Assembly (NCBI GenBank): GCA_023511325.1
Contig: JAIMBU010000307.1
Location: forward strand, 1 to 5,042
Direction: 5' to 3'
DNA: 5,042 nt
Origin: Gorillibacterium sp.
GTDB taxonomy: Bacteria > Bacillota > Bacilli > Paenibacillales > NBRC-103111
Shown here: one piece after another, positions 1-5,042 of the stretch
Layout: the number at the start of each line of letters is the position of its first letter
How positions within the stretch are numbered: position 1 is the first letter of the stretch
Position numbers and translations under genes: made by a program
Notes under the pieces: generated by a model
The model's database searches: none
What the model was told of the DNA's origin: nothing
Seen by the model: the letters and a program-made list of their open reading frames with translations, nothing else

Positions 1-1
1 G

Positions 2-1705
2 TCCCAAGTATCGGATAAAATGATGGGAACGCTGGATGCATACATCGAGGATATGAAAAAGATCTCCATTATTCCTTCCTACCTGGATGTTATTAAATCA
101 GGCCTCCAAGCCTCCAATCGCTTCTATGAGGAAAAAGCCAATAATTTAACCATCGAAATCCCCTCCAGTACCATGTCGGATGAAGAGCGGAATCGGATCA
201 ATATTCAACGTCTTGTAGAAAACAGCATTTATTTTATCAATAATCTAAAAAAAGGCACGAATACTGTTTATTTATTTGATCGCTATGGTCACTCTTATTT
301 TGTCATCAAGAATACAGGGGTGCGCAGCGATATATCATCGGTATATGATAATTGGAAAAACCTCGCATCCGCTGCCAATGGAACACCGGTGCTTGTCAGC
401 ACGCAAGAAACATCAGGTCAGAACACCACACGTTATGTCTTTACGGTCGTCCGTGAAATTATTGATACCTCTTTTACCTCACTGGGAATGATCGCAGTAG
501 ATGCCAACATAGAGGTTATTGAGAATATTGTTGAGGATTTAGATAAGGTTACGAAAGGAACAACATTGATCATCGATAATGACAATCGGGTAATCTATGA
601 CAGTCAGAAAAAATATCTGTCGCAGAAAGTATCCGATCCAGAGCTACTGAGTAATGCTTTGGAAACACAAGGTAGCTTTCATCGGACGGTAGATGGGGAG
701 CAGGAGCTGACGATCTACCGCGAATCATTAGAAACGGGGTGGAAGGTGTTTATCACCATTCCCCAGAAGCATCTCATGGCAGATGCTCTTCGTATTCGCA
801 ATAGTACCCTTGCGATTACGATTGCGATTGCCTGCTTTGTCATGTTTATATCGATTATTCTGGTCTTTGCCCTGACGAGCCCCTTACGTATGCTTGTCCG
901 TTTAATGAAGGAAGCCCAAACCGGAAACCTCCAGGTTGTTTTTCCTGTTCGTAGACGGGATGAGGTGGGCGTAGTTGGAAACGCTTTTAACCGGATGATC
1001 AACCGGATCAGGTCATTAATTGATGATATTCAACAGATTGAGCAGCGTAAAAAAGAAGCTGAGCTTGATTTGCTGCAGCATCAAATTAATCCGCATTTTA
1101 TTTACAATACGCTGGAATCCATTCGTATGACGGCTTTACTCCACGATGATTCGGAAGTGGAGGATATGACCCGACTTCTTGGTAAAATGCTCCGGTACAG
1201 TATTCATCAAGGGATAGAAACCGTTCCCCTTGAACAGGAGTGGGAGCATCTGCGCATGTATGTAAATCTCTTAAATTATCGGTATAACAATCAATTTACC
1301 CTAGAGCTACCCCAAGAGAATTTGTCCGCGATCATTGTATTGAAGCTGCTATTTCAGCCTATTGTAGAGAATTCAATCTCTCACGGATTAGATAAATCCA
1401 CTTCCTACATGGAGATTGTTATCAGCTACAAACCAGAGGGAATGGATCATGTTTTTACGATTACAGATGATGGGGTCGGAATTGATGCGGATGATCTTCA
1501 GCGTATCCGCGAAACTTTAAACAAATCCGATCAGTTTAGAGGAAGTGGCGGAATCGGACTTCGCAATGTACATGAGCGGATTAAACTGCGATACGGAAAC
1601 GCTTATGGATTACAAATAGAAAGTGCGCTCGGTAAGGGAACAGTCGTTACGATAAGATTGCCAGCCGTGCCTACAGCATTAGAAGGAGGAAACAAACTTG
1701 CTTAA
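2..1705 (+). CDS. YesM-family sensor histidine kinase, 5' partial
   Basis: Membrane sensor kinase that autophosphorylates on histidine and passes the phosphate to the adjacent response regulator. The frame is open from base 2, so the gene begins before the window. The first ATG (base 20) has no Shine-Dalgarno sequence and lies inside the sensor region, so it is not the true start; about 40-60 residues, including the first membrane helix, are probably missing (estimated from family length). Counting that ATG as residue 1: extracellular part with a Cache-like fold about 1-255, membrane helix about 263-286, HAMP about 287-340, His_kinase domain with INPHFIYNTLES (phosphoacceptor His359, codon 1094-1096), then an ATPase domain with N box PIVENSISHGL (Asn451), DDGVGI (483-488) and GIGLRNVHERI (511-521). 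All catalytic motifs are intact. The regulator gene overlaps its last 8 bases, so the two are probably cotranscribed. The ligand is unknown; a sugar or sugar-loaded binding protein is inferred from the neighbouring transporter. Confidence 0.95.
   Translation, partial: SQVSDKMMGTLDAYIEDMKKISIIPSYLDVIKSGLQASNRFYEEKANNLTIEIPSSTMSDEERNRINIQRLVENSIYFINNLKKGTNTVYLFDRYGHSYFVIKNTGVRSDISSVYDNWKNLASAANGTPVLVSTQETSGQNTTRYVFTVVREIIDTSFTSLGMIAVDANIEVIENIVEDLDKVTKGTTLIIDNDNRVIYDSQKKYLSQKVSDPELLSNALETQGSFHRTVDGEQELTIYRESLETGWKVFITIPQKHLMADALRIRNSTLAITIAIACFVMFISIILVFALTSPLRMLVRLMKEAQTGNLQVVFPVRRRDEVGVVGNAFNRMINRIRSLIDDIQQIEQRKKEAELDLLQHQINPHFIYNTLESIRMTALLHDDSEVEDMTRLLGKMLRYSIHQGIETVPLEQEWEHLRMYVNLLNYRYNNQFTLELPQENLSAIIVLKLLFQPIVENSISHGLDKSTSYMEIVISYKPEGMDHVFTITDDGVGIDADDLQRIRETLNKSDQFRGSGGIGLRNVHERIKLRYGNAYGLQIESALGKGTVVTIRLPAVPTALEGGNKLA
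1683..1689 (+). promoter_or_regulatory. Ribosome binding site deciding a TTG start
   Basis: AAGGAGG, a full Shine-Dalgarno match, lies within the last codons of the kinase gene. Eight bases separate it from TTG at 1698, which is optimal spacing. The next in-frame candidate, ATG at 1710, is 20 bases away, which is too far, so TTG is the start. Confidence 0.85.
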
Positions 1706-3215
1706 TGTAATGATTATCGATGACGAGGAACGGATTCGACTTGGACTAGCTAAGCTAGTTGAACAAGTCGGTGAAAACGTTAAAATAACCGGGATCTATT
1801 CAAACGGACAGGAACTGCTGGATAATCTAGATTTAACCAATGTCGATCTCATTATAACGGATATCAAAATGCCGCAGATGAGTGGCTTGGAGCTGATCGA
1901 AAAGGTTCAGCAGTTACGACCTGCTGTTAAATTTGCTGTTGTAAGTGGCTTTAATGATTTTGCCTTTGCCCGCAGTGCGATCAGGCTTGGTGTGGAGGAG
2001 TATCTGCTTAAGCCAGTCGAGACTGCTGATCTGGCGCAATTATTGCTTCGAGTTACGGAGAAGCTAAACAAAGAGGGAAATCGCCAATCAGCTGTGCTTG
2101 ATGATTACTATCGTTTGCTGCTTTCAAGTGCGCCTGAACGCCTGCCCGATCAGCTTCGGCTGGAAGCCTGTCAAGAACTTGAGGACCTTCCGCTATTTCT
2201 CGACCACTACACGGCTATTGTCATCCATGCTCAATCTGACCAAGTCAATGCACGTATCGGTCGTATTGTTGAAGGTTGGGCAAGAGAAACGAAGATTGTT
2301 TCCTGGGAAGTCGATATAACGGTAGTTATTGCAAGTATCGGCAGCGGTGATTATGGAGATACTGCGCGTAACTTAGGAATGACTTTGCTGCAAGCGATGC
2401 CGGCTAATGTTCGAGTGAGAATGGGAGTTAGCGGTTTATTTGCCAGTCCCTCAACTCTCCGCGAATGCTACAAGCAGGCAAAAACTAGTCTCCAGTATGC
2501 TTGGTATGATTCTGGCATTCGTGCCTGTTATTCAGCTGATCAATTGCCGAAGCGTCGTGACGATCCCTCGGTGCCGCATCGTCTTATCGATAGAGAATTT
2601 CGCTCCGTATTACGGATGCTTGATATTGAACGAGCAAACACGGCAATCAGCACGTGGCTAGAGGAAATTTCCCAGCAAAGACCCCTTTGGCATAACTTGA
2701 AGGAATATTGCTCCCTCGTTCAGGGCGTCGTTCACCATGAGAAGCTGGAACGAAACTTAATCACACCGGGTAGTGAGGAAGAGCCAGCAGAATGGCTACC
2801 GCAACTCTTCTCCGATTGGGAAGCTTACTCTCAGGCATTCTTGAGTTGGGTTCAAACGCAGTTCCGAGTACTGAAGGATACCAATCAAGAAAATCGAGTC
2901 GTCGAGAACATAAAGTCTTTTATACATGAGCATTATACAGAGGAGCTTGAATTACACCAACTGGCGGAGGTCGTTTATTTAACCCCCAGCTATCTTAGTA
3001 AAATGTTTCGGACGAAAACAGGAGAAACCATCACCGACTATATTATTTCCGTTCGAATGGAGCAGGCCAAGAAATTGCTTTGTGCGGAGTATGGATTAAA
3101 GACCTATGAGGTTGGTCAAAAGGTTGGTTATTCCGATCCGGCCTACTTTAACAAAGTGTTCAAAAAGGTCGTTGGTTTAACACCTAAAGAATATCGTGAT
3201 CGTGTTAGGTCATAG
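1698..3215 (+). CDS. YesN-family response regulator, AraC-type DNA binding
   Basis: Cytoplasmic transcription regulator, partner of the kinase encoded just upstream; 505 residues, a usual length for this family. The receiver domain (about 1-120) has the acidic pair Asp8-Asp9, phosphoacceptor Asp55 in TDIKMP, Ser83, Tyr102 and the Lys105-Pro106 switch pair, so it should be phosphorylatable. The middle (about 125-395) is poorly conserved; residues 170-272, including RVRMGVSGLF and the following helix, resemble the degenerate GGDEF-like fold seen in some YesN and CdaR-type regulators, without a GGDEF catalytic motif. The C-terminal AraC domain (about 399-505) has two helix-turn-helix units, near 419-442 and 468-493, the second containing VGYSDPAYFNKVFKK and the typical GLTPKEYR end. 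The TTG start is fixed by the ribosome binding site at 1683-1689. It overlaps the kinase gene by 8 bases, suggesting translational coupling. Its likely target is the promoter of the permease operon immediately downstream (inference). Confidence 0.95.
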   Translation: MLNVMIIDDEERIRLGLAKLVEQVGENVKITGIYSNGQELLDNLDLTNVDLIITDIKMPQMSGLELIEKVQQLRPAVKFAVVSGFNDFAFARSAIRLGVEEYLLKPVETADLAQLLLRVTEKLNKEGNRQSAVLDDYYRLLLSSAPERLPDQLRLEACQELEDLPLFLDHYTAIVIHAQSDQVNARIGRIVEGWARETKIVSWEVDITVVIASIGSGDYGDTARNLGMTLLQAMPANVRVRMGVSGLFASPSTLRECYKQAKTSLQYAWYDSGIRACYSADQLPKRRDDPSVPHRLIDREFRSVLRMLDIERANTAISTWLEEISQQRPLWHNLKEYCSLVQGVVHHEKLERNLITPGSEEEPAEWLPQLFSDWEAYSQAFLSWVQTQFRVLKDTNQENRVVENIKSFIHEHYTEELELHQLAEVVYLTPSYLSKMFRTKTGETITDYIISVRMEQAKKLLCAEYGLKTYEVGQKVGYSDPAYFNKVFKKVVGLTPKEYRDRVRS

Positions 3216-3249
3216 TTAGCTAAAATGAAGACAAGGAAAACAAACTGAA

Positions 3250-3263
3250 TACATTAAAATGTA
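3250..3263 (+). repeat. Short palindrome overlapping the -35 element
   Basis: TACATTAAAATGTA has perfect 6-base arms (TACATT and AATGTA) around a 2-base AA centre. It covers the whole proposed -35 hexamer, so it could be an operator. AT-rich intergenic DNA often makes such palindromes by chance, and YesN/AraC-type regulators more often bind direct repeats. The symmetry is certain; the function is a guess. Confidence 0.25.
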
Positions 3264-3282
3264 ATTCTAAATCATATATACT
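3254..3282 (+). promoter_or_regulatory. Candidate sigma-A promoter of the permease operon
   Basis: The -10 element TATACT (3277-3282) matches the consensus at 5 of 6 positions. Exactly 17 bases upstream, TTAAAA (3254-3259) matches the -35 consensus at 4 of 6. Transcription would start near 3289. The weak -35 fits a promoter needing an activator, such as the response regulator encoded just upstream (inference). There is no terminator-like hairpin between 3216 and here, so some readthrough from the kinase-regulator unit is also possible. Confidence 0.5.
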
Positions 3283-3288
3283 ATTAGA

Positions 3289-3303
3289 ATGAAAGCGATA
3301 CCA
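3289..3303 (+). promoter_or_regulatory. Candidate CcpA-binding cre site
   Basis: ATGAAAGCGATACCA fits the Bacillus cre consensus WTGNAANCGNWWNCA at every defined position. It differs from stricter versions in the right half, where ATACCA replaces the ideal TTTCA-like half. It begins about 6 bases after the proposed -10 element, at the predicted transcription start, where bound CcpA-HPr(Ser-P) commonly represses sugar operons. A sugar importer is a typical CcpA target, which supports the call. The match is to a degenerate consensus and binding is not shown. Confidence 0.55.
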
Positions 3304-3314
3304 GTGGTGAAAGT

Positions 3315-3321
3315 AGGGGTG
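3315..3321 (+). promoter_or_regulatory. Ribosome binding site of the first permease
   Basis: AGGGGTG resembles the AGGAGGTG consensus with one base missing. AGGGG ends 5 bases before ATG at 3325, giving short but workable spacing. The upstream in-frame ATG at 3289 is preceded by tactattaga, with no Shine-Dalgarno sequence, so 3325 is preferred. Moderate strength. Confidence 0.6.
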
Positions 3322-3324
3322 TTC

Positions 3325-4203
3325 ATGTTTAAACTCAGCTATAAATGGCAGCGATTCTGGATTTTAATTGGCTTTTTGTTAATACCGGTGACATTATTGC
3401 TAATGTTTTCCTACTATCCAGCGATATCTTTGTTTTATTTCAGCTTCACGGACTGGTCCGGTGTAGGCTGGGATATGAATTGGGTCGGATTTGATAATTA
3501 TAAAGAGATATTCACCCGCCCAGAAATATTTGGTGTATTTAAAGTAAACGCTTATTATTTTATCGGAGGACTTGTGCAAACGGCGTTTGCCTTGTACTTT
3601 GCGGTTATTCTCAATAGCAAGCTTAAAGGCCGGAACATCTTTAGAGCAGTATTGTTTCTTCCTTATGTGTTGCATAGTGTGGCAACGGTTATTATGTTTA
3701 AGAACGTGTACCACTCTGAGTATGGCTCAATCAATGTTCTCTTAAGGGCTGTGGGCTTGGATTCGTGGCAGCAACTATGGCTAGGAAATCCCCATCTGGT
3801 CAACTTCTCCTTAGCCTTTATCTCCATGTGGAAATTCATGGGCCTAAGCATGGTTATCTTCATCGGTGCTTTGCAATCCATTCCATCCGATATCTATGAG
3901 TCCGCAACGATCGATGGAGCTACAAGCTGGCAAAGCTTTCGCTACATCACGTTGCCAAGTATCCGCAAGGTATTGGAATTACTACTGATTTTGACGCTTA
4001 CTGGCGCTTTATCGGCGTTTGAAATTCCTTACGTAATGATGTTAGGGGCTAACGGAACCTCTACATTCGTGATCAAAACGGTACAAACGGCCTTCCAGTA
4101 TCAAAAATCAGGTTTGGCTTCGGCGATGGCAGTTGTTCTCCTGATGTTGGTCATGCTCATTATCGTGATTCAGCGTAAATTCCTGTTCAAGGAGGAAGAT
4201 TAA
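3325..4203 (+). CDS. Sugar ABC transporter permease, MalF-like (CUT1)
   Basis: Integral membrane subunit of a binding-protein-dependent carbohydrate importer, pairing with the next gene product to form the translocation channel. The chosen start gives 292 residues (MFKLSYKWQRFW...), in line with the family; a start at ATG 3289 would add 12 residues, but that ATG has no ribosome binding site and sits at the predicted transcription start. Hydrophobic segments appear near 12-38, 75-96, 105-127, 158-185, 216-240 and 263-287, giving six helices. The cytoplasmic EAA loop that docks on the ATPase is clear at 192-211: ESATIDGATSWQSFRYITLP, with the conserved Gly198 and the final Leu-Pro. The typical post-TM1 FSFTDW (39-44) is present. 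The gene is followed after 3 bases by the second permease and is probably expressed from the promoter at 3254-3282 under CcpA control (inference). The substrate cannot be told from the sequence. Confidence 0.93.
   Translation: MFKLSYKWQRFWILIGFLLIPVTLLLMFSYYPAISLFYFSFTDWSGVGWDMNWVGFDNYKEIFTRPEIFGVFKVNAYYFIGGLVQTAFALYFAVILNSKLKGRNIFRAVLFLPYVLHSVATVIMFKNVYHSEYGSINVLLRAVGLDSWQQLWLGNPHLVNFSLAFISMWKFMGLSMVIFIGALQSIPSDIYESATIDGATSWQSFRYITLPSIRKVLELLLILTLTGALSAFEIPYVMMLGANGTSTFVIKTVQTAFQYQKSGLASAMAVVLLMLVMLIIVIQRKFLFKEED
4189..4195 (+). promoter_or_regulatory. Ribosome binding site of the second permease
   Basis: AAGGAGG lies within the last codons of the first permease gene, 11 bases before ATG at 4207. 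The spacing is slightly long but acceptable. Because the site lies in translated sequence, expression of the two permeases is probably coupled. Confidence 0.75.
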
Positions 4204-4206
4204 ACG

Positions 4207-5040
4207 ATGTTGGAACATGAAGCCAAATGGGTTCAAACCATTAAATACCTCTCACTTATTGCCGCCATATTCGTCGTCTGCTTACCTATATATTCAGTGA
4301 TCATAGGTGCCTTCAAAACCCAGATTGAATATTATCAATCCGGTATGGCCCTACCTAAAGATTTTTTGAATTTTGCTAACTTTAAGCGTGTTTTTGATGT
4401 TGGCAAGCTGGGACCAAGCTTTTTAAATACTTTTATCATTATTGTCATTTCTCTAGTGGGTAATGTAATCTTCGGTACGATGGTTGCTTTCTCGCTAGGA
4501 CGGTTTGATTTTAAACTTAAAAAACCAATTATGGGACTGTATCTAGGCGCTCAACTGATCCCGATGATTACTACGCAGGTCTCCACCTTTACCGTCATTA
4601 AAGCGATTGGTGCTTACAATACGATGGCAGCCCCGATCATTCTCTATCTGGGTGCAGATGTGATTCAAATCGTTATCTATCTCCAATTCATCAATAGCAT
4701 TCCGAAGGATCTGGATGAAAGTGCGATGATTGAAGGTGCATCATTGTTCAGGATCTATCGTTCGATCATCTTCCCATTGCTTGCTCCTGCTACAGCTACC
4801 CTGATTATTTTGAAGACGATCTCAATCTATAATGACTTTTACACACCGTACCTGTATATGCCAAGTCAAAAGCTGCGAGTTGTTTCTACCGCCATCTATG
4901 CCTTTGTTGGACCAAACGCGGCGCAGGTCAACGTAATTTCAGCAGGTATCCTGATTATCTTTATTCCGACCGTAGTCATTTTCCTCTTCCTGCAACGGTT
5001 CATTTTTGCTGGTGTAACGAACGGGGCAGTCAAGGGATAA
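4207..5040 (+). CDS. Sugar ABC transporter permease, MalG-like (CUT1)
   Basis: Second membrane subunit of the same carbohydrate importer, 277 residues, complete, and of normal length for the MalG type. Hydrophobic segments lie near 12-34, 73-97, 108-127, 139-162, 192-211 and 243-263, giving six helices. The first helix is followed by GAFKT (34-38), matching the usual A-(F/L)-K-(T/S) turn. The EAA loop is at 171-190, ESAMIEGASLFRIYRSIIFP, with Gly177; the last pair is Phe-Pro where many members have Leu-Pro. The C-terminus FIFAGVTNGAVKG is the classic MalG-type ending, which argues for an intact 3' end. It follows the MalF-like gene by 3 bases in the same operon. No ATPase or binding-protein gene is visible, so the importer must draw these from elsewhere; sharing an MsmX/UgpC-type ATPase is usual for such loci in Firmicutes (known of the family, inferred here). 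Substrate unknown. Confidence 0.95.
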   Translation: MLEHEAKWVQTIKYLSLIAAIFVVCLPIYSVIIGAFKTQIEYYQSGMALPKDFLNFANFKRVFDVGKLGPSFLNTFIIIVISLVGNVIFGTMVAFSLGRFDFKLKKPIMGLYLGAQLIPMITTQVSTFTVIKAIGAYNTMAAPIILYLGADVIQIVIYLQFINSIPKDLDESAMIEGASLFRIYRSIIFPLLAPATATLIILKTISIYNDFYTPYLYMPSQKLRVVSTAIYAFVGPNAAQVNVISAGILIIFIPTVVIFLFLQRFIFAGVTNGAVKG

Positions 5041-5042
5041 TG
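5040..5042 (+). other. Possible start codon of a further operon gene
   Basis: The permease stop TAA (5038-5040) shares its last A with an ATG at 5040-5042, forming TAATG. AAGGG at 5032-5036 could serve as a ribosome binding site but is only 3 bases from the ATG, which is short. A substrate-binding protein or a glycoside hydrolase would be typical here, but nothing of the coding sequence is visible. Confidence 0.2.

Noticed and set aside
20..22. ATG as the start of the kinase gene
   Set aside because: The frame is open upstream to base 2, there is no Shine-Dalgarno sequence, and the protein would lack its first membrane helix; the gene is cut by the window edge.
975..989. Cre-like sequence TTGGAAACGCTTTTA in the kinase gene, one mismatch to consensus
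   Set aside because: It encodes the conserved GNAFN stretch of the HAMP region, so codon constraints explain it, and it lies far from any promoter.
3216..3223. TTAGCTAA palindrome just after the regulator stop, as a possible terminator
   Set aside because: It is only 8 bases with no loop, has no GC-rich stem and no following T-run, so it does not look like an intrinsic terminator.
3224..3248. Very short open frame (7 codons from the ATG at 3225) in the intergenic region
   Set aside because: It has no ribosome binding site and is too short and lysine/threonine-rich to be convincing as a leader peptide; it lies upstream of the proposed promoter.
3400..3881. Minus-strand open frames opposite the first permease
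   Set aside because: They overlap a well-supported membrane protein gene, have no recognisable domains and look like antisense shadows.

Overview
The window looks like part of a Bacillales chromosome, most likely Paenibacillus or a close relative. This is inferred from the YesM/YesN-type two-component pair next to a pair of carbohydrate ABC permeases without an ATPase, the strong AAGGAGG ribosome binding sites, a TTG start, a moderately AT-leaning composition and a CcpA-type cre site. All genes are on the + strand and densely packed. There are no RNA genes, mobile elements or CRISPR arrays that I can support.

Layout: (1) 2-1705, a YesM-family sensor histidine kinase, cut at its 5' end by the window edge. 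(2) 1698-3215, a YesN-family response regulator with a C-terminal AraC-type DNA-binding domain; it starts with TTG inside the end of the kinase gene. (3) 3216-3324, the only sizeable intergenic stretch (109 bases). It holds a plausible sigma-A promoter, a small palindrome over its -35 element and a close match to the cre consensus at the predicted transcription start, and it has no recognisable terminator. (4) 3325-4203 and 4207-5040, a MalF-like and a MalG-like permease of a CUT1 sugar importer, separated by 3 bases. The last two bases of the window complete a TAATG stop/start overlap, which hints at another gene downstream.

Likely joint working (inference): the kinase senses an extracellular ligand, probably a sugar, directly or through a binding protein, and phosphorylates the regulator at Asp55. 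The regulator then activates the permease operon from the intergenic promoter, and CcpA represses the same promoter when a preferred carbon source is present. The importer lacks two parts here. The substrate-binding lipoprotein is probably encoded just outside the window, and the ATPase is probably a shared MsmX/UgpC-type protein encoded elsewhere. The substrate cannot be read from this sequence.

I found no evidence of a previously undescribed system. This is a well-known type of sugar-sensing and uptake module. The points most worth checking are the cre/promoter arrangement and the start codon of the first permease.
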